Source: an uncultured Pseudanabaenaceae cyanobacterium (GTDB lineage Bacteria > Cyanobacteriota > Cyanobacteriia > Pseudanabaenales > Pseudanabaenaceae). From it: a DNA stretch of 64,000 nucleotides. Below are positions 15,674 through 25,502 of the stretch, one piece after another (within the stretch, counting starts at the first letter, position 1; each line of letters begins with the position of its first letter). The stretch spans positions 62,001 through 126,000 of the forward strand of contig CALGKB010000001.1 of the NCBI GenBank assembly GCA_937927915.1. Direction: 5' to 3'. A program made the translations under genes and the position numbers. The notes under the pieces were generated by a model. That model searched no databases, was not told the DNA's origin, and saw only the letters and a list, made by a program, of their open reading frames with translations.

Positions 15674-16990
15674 ACTGGCTTCCTGGAGAAATGCCCGCAG
15701 CAGGGGCTGGCTGCCCATATCACGGTAGGTCTCCTCACACAAGACTTCTAGGGGCTGGGGCGGAGTCGTAGCGGGGGGAATTTCCTGTTCAATGTACTTC
15801 ATAAAGCTGATACCCCCCACCCTAGTCAAATAGGCAGCGGTAAATGCCTGCAGGGACCCCCCCAGGGCAAAGGTGAGGGTGTTGAATTTAATCAAATTGC
15901 CGATCGTGGTGGTCGCTAGTTCCACGATCCCTAATTTCAGCATTGCCTGCGCCAGGATCGTTGCCATTTCTTTAGCTTCCGTGATGGTAATAGGACGGTC
16001 GTAAGCCTGGCTTAGCTCTAACAGCATTTGTACATTGATTGCCGCATTTGCCAACAGATCGAGACCAGAGAGGGGATTGGCAAAGACCGTTGCCCCCGTA
16101 ATCCACTGATACTTTTGAATGATTTTTTCCCCCTCACGGCGGTAGTCCTGGCAGAGAGTTTGATAAGCCTGATTGTGTAACTGCTCCACCTGTTGTTGCA
16201 AATTCTTTACCTGTAAGCTGTCCCACTCTGTGGCGAGGATTTGTTCCAGGCGTTGTTTTACCCCTTTGACCTCTGCTGGTACAGGTTCTAACCACTGTTT
16301 GCCGTCGGGTTGTTTGACCTTGATGGGGCTAGGGGCACTGGCACAGACAAGAATATCCTGGGGAGCGAGAAAAGTAGCAGTGTGTTCCCCAATATCAGCC
16401 TTGATGATCGCAATTTCACTAGGTAGAAAAATGTCCGCTTTGTTGAGGATCACTAATACCCGCTTCTGTTGTTTATGTAGTTCCAATAACTCCCGATATT
16501 CTGCTGCTTTCAAAATACCGTCGATGACAAATAGAATGAGGTCAGCCCCCTGCAAAGCACTTAAATCCCTGCTCTCCAGAAAAACTAACTTGCGCGGTTC
16601 ACGCATTGTGGCAGGTTTGACTAACCCTTTTAGGGAGTTGACCAGGGCAGTTTTCCCCACCCCTTTGGTCCCATAAACACCGATCGTGAAGGTAGTATAG
16701 TTATCAATTTGACTATCTAATTTGCTTGCCTGTAATTGCAGCTGTTTTTGTACAGATAGGGAGCGGATTTTGGTAATCACTGTTTCCACATTTCTCAATT
16801 CCTCTCGAATTTCGGCGCGGGTAGGGGGCACTACAGGTACCTGGGGTTGTCGCCGCCATAGGAGCAAGAGGAGGGCTAATAGCATCAAGCTCGCCACTAA
16901 CTGCCAGCTGTGGAAGAAATTGCCCATCTGTCCCAGGAGCACCAATGCTGCTAGACCAGCTACACCGTAGAGTTGCCAATTTGCCTTCAT
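15647..16990 (-). CDS. Membrane GTPase with DUF697/YcjF-like C-terminus
   Basis: 447 residues. Two transmembrane helices at about 5-25 and 28-46 precede a Ras-like GTPase domain with P-loop GTKGVGKT (about 108-115), LILFVID, and G4 motif NKAD (about 183). The C-terminal part (about 280-420) holds helical hydrophobic segments such as [20 protein letters not shown], typical of the DUF697/YcjF-type proteins in cyanobacteria. Probably a cytoplasmic-membrane GTPase; role unknown. Starts 127 bases from the divergent Sua5 gene. Confidence 0.85.
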   Translation of the reverse strand: MKANWQLYGVAGLAALVLLGQMGNFFHSWQLVASLMLLALLLLLWRRQPQVPVVPPTRAEIREELRNVETVITKIRSLSVQKQLQLQASKLDSQIDNYTTFTIGVYGTKGVGKTALVNSLKGLVKPATMREPRKLVFLESRDLSALQGADLILFVIDGILKAAEYRELLELHKQQKRVLVILNKADIFLPSEIAIIKADIGEHTATFLAPQDILVCASAPSPIKVKQPDGKQWLEPVPAEVKGVKQRLEQILATEWDSLQVKNLQQQVEQLHNQAYQTLCQDYRREGEKIIQKYQWITGATVFANPLSGLDLLANAAINVQMLLELSQAYDRPITITEAKEMATILAQAMLKLGIVELATTTIGNLIKFNTLTFALGGSLQAFTAAYLTRVGGISFMKYIEQEIPPATTPPQPLEVLCEETYRDMGSQPLLRAFLQEASLQIATPKG

Positions 16991-17117
16991 CTGTCATCGC
17001 CACGCATAACTACTTATTCTAAGTCATAGGCGTTGCAACAAATACACAAGCAGAGACTCAATTGCACCACAATATTCGGCAAAATATACAGGGTAGTGAG
17101 CGTATACTTACTTTCCT

Positions 17118-17759
17118 ATGGCAACCATTTTGACAGTACACCCCCAAAATCCGCAACAGAGAACGATCGAGCAAATTTGTCAGCAACTACGGCAGGGAGC
17201 AGTCATGCTTTACCCCACGGACACCGTCTATGGGATTGGCTGTGATTTACACTCTAAAGAAGGAGTGGCCAGAGTTAGACAAATCAAACAATTATCCAGT
17301 GATAAACCCTTGACTTTTCTGTGTTCTTCCCTATCTAACATTGCCCATTATGCTGTAGTGGATGACAACGCCTATCGTTTGATGAAGAGTTTGATTCCTG
17401 GACCCTACACCTTTATTTTACCGGCTACTAAACTGGTACCCAAGATAGTGATGAATCCCAAACGGAAAACAACAGGCATTCGTGTTCCTGACCACAAAAT
17501 CTGTCAAGCCTTATTACAAACTCTGGGCAATCCCATTATTTCCACTTCCGCTAATTGGCAGCAGGATGAAGTCTATCCCACCTATTTAAGCAAGGTAGAA
17601 TTATTTGATTATTTTGACAAAATGGTTGATTTAATTGTTGATGATGGTTTAGATTTGCAATATGAAACTTCTTCTGTTATTGACTTGAGCGGAGAAACGC
17701 CTATACTAGTACGGGCAGGGTTGGGGGATGTTAGCCATCTTGCCCTGGAAAATGATTAG
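17118..17759 (+). CDS. Sua5/YciO/YrdC family threonylcarbamoyl-AMP synthase-like protein
   Basis: 213 residues. MLYPTDTVYGIGCD is the first nucleotide-binding motif, IKQLSSDKPLTFLCSS follows, and KRKTTGIRVPDH plus STSAN complete the KxR...SxN signature of the family. TsaC/Sua5 forms threonylcarbamoyl-AMP for t6A37 on tRNA. The length and sequence are nearer YciO-type members, so the exact reaction is less sure. The downstream YdcF gene starts within about 20 bases. Confidence 0.88.
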   Translation: MATILTVHPQNPQQRTIEQICQQLRQGAVMLYPTDTVYGIGCDLHSKEGVARVRQIKQLSSDKPLTFLCSSLSNIAHYAVVDDNAYRLMKSLIPGPYTFILPATKLVPKIVMNPKRKTTGIRVPDHKICQALLQTLGNPIISTSANWQQDEVYPTYLSKVELFDYFDKMVDLIVDDGLDLQYETSSVIDLSGETPILVRAGLGDVSHLALEND

Positions 17760-17776
17760 GATTGGAGTTGGTCAGC

Positions 17777-18427
17777 GTGGGACAGAGAAAACAGCGTTGG
17801 TTAAATGCAATGAGTTTTTTTATCACGATCGGTTTGTTATTATTTACTCCCGCTTGGTATGTCAGTTTTGTGACGCAAAAATTACGGCACACCCGCATTG
17901 AGGACGTTAAGCCCACAAAGGTGGGAATTGTCTTTGGGGCAGCAGTTTATGCCGATGGTACACCCACACCCATGCTTGCTGATCGGTTAGACCAAGCCAT
18001 TAGACTATATGAGCGGGGTAAAATTCAAAAAATATTGATGAGTGGGGACAATGGCAGTGCTGACTACGATGAAGTGACTACTATGCAACGCTATGCCATC
18101 GATCGGGGTGTCCCTCCTAGTGCTATTACCTTGGACTATGCAGGATTTTCCACCTATGACACTTGTTACCGCGCCCGTGCTATTTTTGGTGTGGAAGAGG
18201 CGATTTTATTGACGCAATCTTTTCATTTACCCCGCGCTATTTATACCTGTGAAAAACTGGGTATTAAGGCACAGGGTCTGGGCACAGAGGATGGCAGTAA
18301 ATATAACCGATCGAGCTTAAACTATTACCAATTGCGGGAGACAATGGCGATTATAAAAGCCCTGTGGCAAATACATATAGTGCGAGCAAAACCAAGACTG
18401 CTGGGCAAATTTGAAGGCATCAAGTAA
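17777..18427 (+). CDS. YdcF/SanA family (DUF218) membrane protein
   Basis: About 216 residues. A transmembrane helix near the N-terminus is followed by GIVFGAAVYADGTPTPML, ILMSGDN, and TYDTCYRARAIFG...QSFHLPRA, the DUF218 core. Family members act at the envelope (SanA affects the vancomycin barrier in enterics). The start is a choice: TTG at 17762 is the longest, but GTG at 17777 has GGAG 9 bases upstream, and ATG at 17810 is also in frame. I favour 17777. Confidence 0.8.
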   Translation: MGQRKQRWLNAMSFFITIGLLLFTPAWYVSFVTQKLRHTRIEDVKPTKVGIVFGAAVYADGTPTPMLADRLDQAIRLYERGKIQKILMSGDNGSADYDEVTTMQRYAIDRGVPPSAITLDYAGFSTYDTCYRARAIFGVEEAILLTQSFHLPRAIYTCEKLGIKAQGLGTEDGSKYNRSSLNYYQLRETMAIIKALWQIHIVRAKPRLLGKFEGIK

Positions 18428-18509
18428 CGTAAATATTAAGATCTGCTTAGTTTTTTAGATGGGAGTAGCAAGTATGGATTAGAATTTTGTTACCGTTGCC
18501 TCTACTGCC

Positions 18510-21311
18510 ATGCTTACTATGACAGCAAACTTGTCTTCTGCCCTATCCAGACTGACCAAACTGCTGCTAGGTGATGTGGAGTTACCCTTAGAACAACGAC
18601 TACTGCACTTTTATACTCTGGCAGGATTTAGCTTTTGCTTATTGTCTTTCCTGTTCAATCGTTGGTTGGGGCTAAGCATTTTGATTGATATATTTATCAT
18701 ACTTGTAGCTCTAACATTTGGTATTCTATATTATCTCAGTCGGCGGCAACAGGTATATCGACATTGGTTAATAGCGCAGATAGTATTTTTATTTGTCTTA
18801 ATACCGATACTTTGGTGTGCAAACGGCGGGACAGAGGGACCTATATTTATAGTTGCCTTGAGTGCCATTCAGGGCCTGGCTACAGTTGTCAAGCCAAGAT
18901 GGTTTTCTCTCATTTTTGGTTTTGTATTTGTAATAACTACAGGTTTCATTAGGTTTGCGCATCCTGAATTGATTCTTCCCTATGCGACAGAGTCTATGCA
19001 GGCGACTGATATGTTTTTCTCTTTTATAGAGGCGGGTTTAGTAATTTTTTACAATAACGATTTTGTAATTACACAATACGAACGAGAAAGAAAGAACTTG
19101 CAAGATATGCAACTGCATTTACAGGCATCAGAGTTAAAATTTGCTACCATTTTCCGCGATAGTCCCCAACCAGCTTGGATTGCTACTTTAGATGGGGGTT
19201 ACTGTTTAGATGCCAATCAGAGCTTTTGTCATCTCATAGACATGGAAGTGGCAGATATAGTTGGGCAAAGTTATCGGGAGATAAATCTGTGGTGTGACTT
19301 ATCTGAGTTTTATCAATTACACAAGATGCTGCTGACAGTAAGACAAGTACAAAACTTAGAGGTAAAATGGCGCACCCGATCGGGGACTGTAAAAACTATT
19401 TTATTATCAGCGCGGGTCACTAATATCAATGACAAGGAATGTGTAATTGGTGTGGCGACAGATATTAGCGATCGGAAAGAGTTAGAAATTGGTCTGCGTC
19501 GCAGTGAGCAAAAGTATCGGCAGTTAACGGAAAATCTGCCTGGTGTAGTGCATCAATATTTTCTAGGGGTGGATGGGACAGAAAGATTTAATTACATGAG
19601 TCCGCAAGCAAAGGAAATATTGAGGTTAGAGCCAGCCGAAGTACTAAAAAATCCGCAATTAGCCTGGAGTGTAATACATCCTGACGATATGGACATGGTG
19701 AAAAGGGAGGTGGCAACAGCAATACAAGCGAGACAATCGTTACTGCAATTTGAGCATCGCCTGCTTACTCCCCTAGGCAAACTAAAATGGGTGTCTGTGA
19801 AGGCTTCTCTCACCTTTGATACGGTGGGCAATATGACTGCTGATGCTTTTGTTACAGATATAACCGATCGCCACTTATTAGCGGCGGCACTGCAAGAAAG
19901 TGAGGCAAGACTATTAGCCATTTCTGATATTTCTCCTTCTGGTCTTTATATTTTTGTGATGAAAGCCAATGGTAGCTACGAATTTGAACATATTAGCGCT
20001 GCCCACGAAACAATTTTGGAAATTCCCCTCTCAGAAATCTATGCTGATGCCTCTGTTGTCATTAAAATGATACACCCCAAAGACCTATCTAACTATCATG
20101 AGGCAGTCCAGAAAAGTTTAGAGACAGACTCTCCATTTTATTGTCAGTGGCGGATTATAACTCCTACGGGAAAGGTAAAATGGTTACAAGGTAGTTCCCG
20201 TCCTATTAAGCGTCCTAATGGTGATGTGGCTTGGTATGGTGTAGTAAGCGAAATTACTCAACTAAAAGAAGTGCAGGCGAGACTGCAAAATAAAATGGAA
20301 GAACTCGATCGTTTCTTTGCTGTGACGCCAGACTTACTCTGTATTGCTAACTATGAGGGAAAAATTATCAAAGTTAATTTACAGTGGGAGAGGACTTTAG
20401 GTTTTCCTGTGGAGTATTTGGAAGGCAAAAGCTACCTAGATGTCGTTCATCCTGACGATATAGAAGCAACTGTGGCTATGGCTAAAAGTATTACCTTAGG
20501 GGAGTCTGCCAATGGTTTTGTCAATCGCTATCGTACAAAGGATGGCAACTATCGCTATTTTGAATGGTGCGCTATTGCTTCCAATGGTCTTGTGTATGCA
20601 GCTGCCAGAGACATAACCGAAAGATATGAACTCGATCGGATGAAAGATGAGTTTATTGGCATTGTCAGTCACGAGATTCGTACACCTTTGACAGCAATTC
20701 AGGGTGCTTTAGAATTAGTGGCAGCGGGTGTGTATAATAAGCGTTTGGATAAACTGCAGGAGATGATTAAAATTGCCTATCAAAATTCTCAGCGTTTACT
20801 GGCTTTGGTGAATGACATCCTAGACCTAGAAAGACTAGAATCAGGACGGCAAAGATTGGAATTTACTACTTGTAATGTACAAGACCTGATAGAGGAAGCT
20901 GTCCATCTCCTGCAACCGATCGCTGACCAAAGCAATATTATCCTAGAGCAAAAAACGATCGATTTAGACATCACTGCTGCTTCCGATGGCATAATTAGAA
21001 TCTTGACCAATCTGATCGGCAATGCAATTAAGTTCTCATCACCCTGGAATACAGTAGTTGTGTCTGCCAGGCAAGAAAATGATGAGGCGTTGTTTAGCGT
21101 AACCGATAGCGGTCGTGGCATTCCCCCTGCATATATCAAGTTTCAACAGGTAGATAGCTCCGATCGGCGGGATAAGGGAGGCACAGGTCTAGGTCTAGCA
21201 ATTTGTAAAACGATCGTGGAACATCACAACGGTCGGATTTGGGTAGAGAGCACTTTAGGGGTGGGCAGTACCTTCTATTTTACGATTCCCATTGAGCGCA
21301 AATTCCTTTAA
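18510..21311 (+). CDS. Membrane PAS-domain hybrid-type sensor histidine kinase
   Basis: 933 residues. The N-terminal 190 residues hold about six transmembrane helices. Four PAS domains follow (about 211-330, 335-460, 462-590, 600-710; the first three end in a PAC-like DITDR or similar). HisKA comes next, with SHEIRTPL (H721), and then a HATPase with LIGNAIKFS, DSGRGIPP and GGTGLGLAICKTIVE. No receiver domain is attached. Between GIPPAYI and KFQQVD the usual 5-7 residue F-box of the ATP lid (as in ...LETIFERFQQ) is missing, so ATP binding may be altered. The 3' end overlaps the opposing helicase gene by 57 bases. AT-richer than neighbours. Confidence 0.9.
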   Translation: MLTMTANLSSALSRLTKLLLGDVELPLEQRLLHFYTLAGFSFCLLSFLFNRWLGLSILIDIFIILVALTFGILYYLSRRQQVYRHWLIAQIVFLFVLIPILWCANGGTEGPIFIVALSAIQGLATVVKPRWFSLIFGFVFVITTGFIRFAHPELILPYATESMQATDMFFSFIEAGLVIFYNNDFVITQYERERKNLQDMQLHLQASELKFATIFRDSPQPAWIATLDGGYCLDANQSFCHLIDMEVADIVGQSYREINLWCDLSEFYQLHKMLLTVRQVQNLEVKWRTRSGTVKTILLSARVTNINDKECVIGVATDISDRKELEIGLRRSEQKYRQLTENLPGVVHQYFLGVDGTERFNYMSPQAKEILRLEPAEVLKNPQLAWSVIHPDDMDMVKREVATAIQARQSLLQFEHRLLTPLGKLKWVSVKASLTFDTVGNMTADAFVTDITDRHLLAAALQESEARLLAISDISPSGLYIFVMKANGSYEFEHISAAHETILEIPLSEIYADASVVIKMIHPKDLSNYHEAVQKSLETDSPFYCQWRIITPTGKVKWLQGSSRPIKRPNGDVAWYGVVSEITQLKEVQARLQNKMEELDRFFAVTPDLLCIANYEGKIIKVNLQWERTLGFPVEYLEGKSYLDVVHPDDIEATVAMAKSITLGESANGFVNRYRTKDGNYRYFEWCAIASNGLVYAAARDITERYELDRMKDEFIGIVSHEIRTPLTAIQGALELVAAGVYNKRLDKLQEMIKIAYQNSQRLLALVNDILDLERLESGRQRLEFTTCNVQDLIEEAVHLLQPIADQSNIILEQKTIDLDITAASDGIIRILTNLIGNAIKFSSPWNTVVVSARQENDEALFSVTDSGRGIPPAYIKFQQVDSSDRRDKGGTGLGLAICKTIVEHHNGRIWVESTLGVGSTFYFTIPIERKFL

Positions 21312-23363
21312 CTGATCAAACAAAAGGGATGATGCCTGTTCTTTGCCCCAGCGAGTAGTAGCGACAGATAAGGTGAGATATTTTTTTGCCCTTGTAATTA
21401 CCACATACAGCAACCTTGCTCTTTCTTCTACTAGTTCTTGCCAGGTAATTGCCTCAAAATCCTCCCTAGTTTGTTTTTTTTCTACTTGCTGCCACTGATA
21501 GAGAATTTCTCTTTCCAAATCAAAGGGACTATTTCTATCCCCCACCAGGACTGGAAATTGGTAGGCGCTGCAGTTAATCAAAAATACTTCATCCCATTCT
21601 AAGCCCTTAGCACGGTGGGCAGTGAGGACAGTAATTGTGCCTGGTTTTGGTTCGTAGCTCTGTATTTCTTTAGGCAAATTCCTGAGGGGACTATCGGTTA
21701 TTAAACTTATTTCATAGCTCAATTCTCCCCAATCGACGAATAATCTAGGACTAAAACATTTTTCTAGTTGGGCGATTAAACAGTTACCCACATATAGTTC
21801 ATCGAGGGAAGGCTGTAGCTGTTGCATAATTAGTCGGAGCATATCACTCCAAGGCAAGCCTGCCTGTTCTAACCATTGCCGTAATAGTTGTAAAATGTCT
21901 AGGGTTGCTTCTCTCACCTGTGTCTCCAGATTAGGAATTACAGGTAGAAATATAGACTGCTCTTCCCCGCAATAGAGTAGGTCTTCGGGATAAAAACTAC
22001 CTACTTTATTGGTAATTAAATCAATTTGCTCTGCACTGATATTCTGTCTTGCTAACACACTGGCTAAAACATCGATGAGGCAGGTTATTTCTGTGGGTGA
22101 GGTAAGGAATTTAGTGATGTAAAAAATGGTCAATAACCACTCCTTATCTGCTCGATTGTAGCGTAGTAAATCAAGGGGCTTTACCCCCTTGCACCGTAAA
22201 ACTTTCAGCACATCGTTGCCCTCTTCATTGGAGAGAACTAAAATAGCAATGCTATGGTCAGGTCGGTCTTTTAGGGCTTGAATTGCCCGATCGGTGATTT
22301 CCTCAATTTCTGCGTTCAAGTCCCCTGGCACCCGAATAAAGTTAATTTCTGATTGGCAGTTGGGAGGATTATCGCCAGCAGGTTTGATATATTGCAGGGT
22401 GAGGGCATCTTGTAATTCAGGGGGACTATCAGCGCTATTTGTCCAGGTAACTAAATAGTTGGCTGAATCTATAATCTTGGGGCTACTACGACTGGATTCC
22501 TGTAGAGTATGGCGTTGATATTTCTGGCAAAAACTGCGAAAAAGATGGGGGTCAGAATTAGTAAATGTGCTCGTAATACATTGATTGGGGTCACCAACTT
22601 TAATTAAATTCCCCGATCGTTCACTTAAAATCTCTAACATATCTGCCTGGAGGGGGGAACTGTCCTGTGCCTCATCTTCCAATAAATAGTCAAACCAATT
22701 TTGGACGACTCTGCGAATATATCTACTTTCTGTCAATAGCTGCACTGCTTGGACAACCATATCATCATAGTCAAGCAACTGCTGTTCTTCTAGATTGCGC
22801 TGATAACGATCGTATAGTTCTACTACTGCTGCCAGGGGAGAACCAGGGGGGGCAGAAATCTGATAGGGACGCAGACGTTTTTGCTTTGCTTTGCTAATAA
22901 CTGCATCTGTGGCTTTGCCCAGTCCTGCTCTGATGTTCTCTACTTTTCTTTCCTTTGGTGATAACTGCCAAGTTTGCCAAACTTCCCTGTAGCGATCGAG
23001 CCAGGTTGTCACTAGTTCATTGAGCATTCTCTGCCGCTGATAGCTCTCTAACACATTGCAGCTAAAACCGCCAGGGTGGACTTCTTGTAAAATCTGTAAA
23101 GACAAAGAATGGAGGGTGAAGACTCTGACTCTGCCATATTGCGCAAATTTACTGGCTAGATGACTCTGGGCAGAACGCATATAAGTCCCTACGCCAATCC
23201 GATCGGCGGGCACACCATCTTCTGTGATTAACTTGATGACCAAATGTTGAATAATTGTAGTCTTACCCGCCCCCGGCACAGCGGCAATCCCCATCCTACC
23301 CCCTTGATAGGTCAATACTTCCGCTTGACTCGGTCTTAACTTAAGATCAGATGGGACAACCAC
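21255..23363 (-). CDS. UvrD/Rep-family superfamily I DNA helicase
   Basis: 702 residues. Motifs in order: Walker A AAVPGAGKTT (about 28-36), Walker B LLEDEAQDSSPLQ (about 230), GDPNQCI (III), TLQESSRSS (IV), TVLTAHRAKGLEWDEVF (V) and LYVVITRAKKYL (VI). These define an SF1A 3'-5' helicase. It is a shorter, divergent member than UvrD/PcrA, probably a cyanobacterial repair helicase. Its first codon sits 15 bases from the divergent start at 23378, so the promoters must overlap the coding ends. The C-terminal end overlaps the histidine kinase. Confidence 0.9.
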   Translation of the reverse strand: MVVPSDLKLRPSQAEVLTYQGGRMGIAAVPGAGKTTIIQHLVIKLITEDGVPADRIGVGTYMRSAQSHLASKFAQYGRVRVFTLHSLSLQILQEVHPGGFSCNVLESYQRQRMLNELVTTWLDRYREVWQTWQLSPKERKVENIRAGLGKATDAVISKAKQKRLRPYQISAPPGSPLAAVVELYDRYQRNLEEQQLLDYDDMVVQAVQLLTESRYIRRVVQNWFDYLLEDEAQDSSPLQADMLEILSERSGNLIKVGDPNQCITSTFTNSDPHLFRSFCQKYQRHTLQESSRSSPKIIDSANYLVTWTNSADSPPELQDALTLQYIKPAGDNPPNCQSEINFIRVPGDLNAEIEEITDRAIQALKDRPDHSIAILVLSNEEGNDVLKVLRCKGVKPLDLLRYNRADKEWLLTIFYITKFLTSPTEITCLIDVLASVLARQNISAEQIDLITNKVGSFYPEDLLYCGEEQSIFLPVIPNLETQVREATLDILQLLRQWLEQAGLPWSDMLRLIMQQLQPSLDELYVGNCLIAQLEKCFSPRLFVDWGELSYEISLITDSPLRNLPKEIQSYEPKPGTITVLTAHRAKGLEWDEVFLINCSAYQFPVLVGDRNSPFDLEREILYQWQQVEKKQTREDFEAITWQELVEERARLLYVVITRAKKYLTLSVATTRWGKEQASSLLFDQLKEFALNGNRKIEGTAHP

Positions 23364-23377
23364 ACTCTTCTCTGCCC

Positions 23378-24043
23378 ATGACTCTTCACATTAAAGCAAA
23401 CATCCGATCGGTTTATCAATCTTTTTGTGCTGCTTTTGTGGCGATTTTCCAGGAAATGCCCAACCTGGATGAAAAACAAGCCCTGGAAATGCTCACGCGT
23501 CTAGTAGAGGGAAAACAAGTGGCGGAGAATAGTCTGATGGCAGTTGCCGCTGGTCTCTATTGGCACCAGGCACCCCAGGTATTACAGGAGTTGTTTAGTG
23601 CACCGGAGCCGATAGTGGTTGCCCATGCTGTTGCCCTTGCCTGTAGTGATAAACTCTCCCCCCGTACTTTGATTAACTACCTCTGTCAACAACTGCCCCC
23701 TAGCCAGGAAAGCTTTGCTCGCTCTCTCCAACTTGCCTATTCTCTGGCAGAACAGGGACAAAGTAGTAGTATTGCCTTTCGGCGTCTGCACACCTGCCCC
23801 CTCGCCTTTGGCTTTTACTGCTTTCTTATGGCTCCCTATATAACAGAATGGACAATGCTTCTGCTGAAAAAATATGTCTCCCAAAACAGTCACCTCATGT
23901 CCCTGCGCAGTATTGCTGCCATCTATAACCAGGACTACGCCTACCATGCTTTGGGAGATTGGCTCTATCGCCGTTGGGCTGGCAGTTATGGTGAAACACC
24001 CCCCATCGTTACCGCCCCCGATTTCCTAGGCAGAAGGATTTAG
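23378..24043 (+). CDS. Conserved helical protein, function unknown
   Basis: 221 residues from the ATG at 23378 (MTLHIKANIR). Not recognised. Mostly predicted alpha-helical with one hydrophobic stretch near residues 145-160 (FGFYCFLMAPY). Possibly a degenerate member of the ADP-ribosylglycohydrolase-like helical families seen in cyanobacteria, but I see no Asp metal-site motifs. An ATG at 23351 is in frame but would overlap the helicase start. The 3' end overlaps the YbjN gene by 18 bases. Confidence 0.6.
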   Translation: MTLHIKANIRSVYQSFCAAFVAIFQEMPNLDEKQALEMLTRLVEGKQVAENSLMAVAAGLYWHQAPQVLQELFSAPEPIVVAHAVALACSDKLSPRTLINYLCQQLPPSQESFARSLQLAYSLAEQGQSSSIAFRRLHTCPLAFGFYCFLMAPYITEWTMLLLKKYVSQNSHLMSLRSIAAIYNQDYAYHALGDWLYRRWAGSYGETPPIVTAPDFLGRRI

Positions 24044-24496
24044 AGGCGGGAATTTCTCTTTTAACTCTTCGTCGTATTCGTCGGCAATGCTGGCAACTAT
24101 GGCAATGATGCGGGAGATTTCGGCTGCGGAAAGGTCTTCCACCGATCGGGAACTGACCACAATCACTTGGTCTGCCTCAATGGCAAAGCGGGCTTCAAAG
24201 GTATCTGTGGCGTTTTTCTCCAACAGCAGACGGAATAGCTCTAGTTCATTTTGCACTGGTAGGGGCATGACTGTAGCGACGACGGTAAAGGTATCAGTGG
24301 CTTCTTCCCCTGTCAAGCTGACCATGACATCCACTGTGCCATAGCGAAATTTCCAGCCGGTTTTTGCCTGATTGACCATGGCCGTCCCCTCTTCTGCCAT
24401 ACTGGCAATGACGGTCTCGATCGTGTCTCTGTGACTAACGGTCTCCTCTACTTCCTCGATTAGCTCTTCCGTCTCTTGGGCAGTGATTGTGGTCAT
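24026..24496 (-). CDS. YbjN domain protein
   Basis: 156 residues from ATG at 24496. The core, AKTGWKFRYGTVDVMVSLTG, is followed by TFTVVATVMPLP, ELELFRLLLEKN and TFEARFAIEADQVIVVSSR, matching YbjN/type III secretion chaperone-like domains frequent in cyanobacteria. The N-terminal 30 residues are Glu-rich. An in-frame ATG at 24577 exists but would overlap the aldo/keto reductase gene and lies outside the family alignment. Last gene of the minus-strand string from the polymerase-like gene. Confidence 0.78.
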   Translation of the reverse strand: MTTITAQETEELIEEVEETVSHRDTIETVIASMAEEGTAMVNQAKTGWKFRYGTVDVMVSLTGEEATDTFTVVATVMPLPVQNELELFRLLLEKNATDTFEARFAIEADQVIVVSSRSVEDLSAAEISRIIAIVASIADEYDEELKEKFPPLNPSA

Positions 24497-24530
24497 ATTT
24501 GGGTGGAGAACTCTTCCAGGCTTAAATATA

Positions 24531-25463
24531 CTACAGATAGCTGCCCGTCGCCCGATCGAGTTGTGCCATTTCCACATCCGTCAGTTCCCAGCCTAGCGCC
24601 CCGGCGTTTTGTAGCGCTTGATCGCCGTTTTTTGCCCCTGGAATGGGAATCGCCCCCTTGCGGATCACCCAGTTGAGAGCGACTTGGGCGGGGGTACGTC
24701 CCTGTTGGTTGGCAATATCTTGCAGGAGGCGAAACAAGGGTTGCAGTTGATCTAATCCTTTGGGACCAAAACGACCATCCAGTTGCCTTGCCCCCTTGGG
24801 GGGATTAGTGTTTTTGTACTTGCAGGTGAGCAAGCCCTGCGCCAGGGGACTGTAGGCAATAATTTTAATACCCAATTCCTGGGCTGCGTCTAACACACCA
24901 TTGCTCTCAATTTTACGCACCAGAAGGGAGTAATTGACTTGATTACTCACCAGGGGAACACCCAAATCCGCCAGAATTTTGTGGGCAGTGCGCATCTGAC
25001 TAGCAGAGTAGTTACTGACTCCAAGGTATTTGATCTTCCCCTCCTTGACTGCCTTTGCCAAAGTTTTTAGGAGAGTCTTCTCGGGGATCAGGAGATGGAG
25101 GGGCCAGTGAATCTGGTAGAGGTCTATACGTTTGACCTGCAGTCGCGCCAGACTGTTATCGATCGCTTTTTCAATCACCGCTGTGCCAAAGCGCCAGGGG
25201 AAGGGGAAGTATTTGGTGGCTATAAACAGAGGGCGGTTTACCCTGCGGCTGAATTCCCCTAGGAGCCGTTCTGATTCGCCGTTGCCATAGATTTCTGCGG
25301 TGTCAAAGAAGGTCAAACCCGCTGCCACAGCATTGTCAAAGGCTGCCTTCACCTGGGGAACACCGTAGTCCTTGCCGTAGGTCCAAAACAAATTGTCCCC
25401 CCATTGCCAAGTCCCCACCCCCACAGCAGGGATAGTGTCGCTACCGATCGTGACTGTCTGCAT
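24531..25463 (-). CDS. Aldo/keto reductase
   Basis: 310 residues, a (beta/alpha)8 NADPH-dependent oxidoreductase. The catalytic tetrad is visible: DTAEIYG (Asp and Tyr), ATKYFPFPW (Lys) and YQIHWP (His). GVSNYSASQMR, and IPIPGAK near the C-terminus (NADP-binding), are also typical. Substrate unknown; related cyanobacterial enzymes reduce small aldehydes or ketones. 39 bases after the Omp85 gene. Confidence 0.9.
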   Translation of the reverse strand: MQTVTIGSDTIPAVGVGTWQWGDNLFWTYGKDYGVPQVKAAFDNAVAAGLTFFDTAEIYGNGESERLLGEFSRRVNRPLFIATKYFPFPWRFGTAVIEKAIDNSLARLQVKRIDLYQIHWPLHLLIPEKTLLKTLAKAVKEGKIKYLGVSNYSASQMRTAHKILADLGVPLVSNQVNYSLLVRKIESNGVLDAAQELGIKIIAYSPLAQGLLTCKYKNTNPPKGARQLDGRFGPKGLDQLQPLFRLLQDIANQQGRTPAQVALNWVIRKGAIPIPGAKNGDQALQNAGALGWELTDVEMAQLDRATGSYL

Positions 25464-25502
25464 TTCCCCCCCTCTCTCTATGCCTTACTTTAGCATTTTC
25501 GC

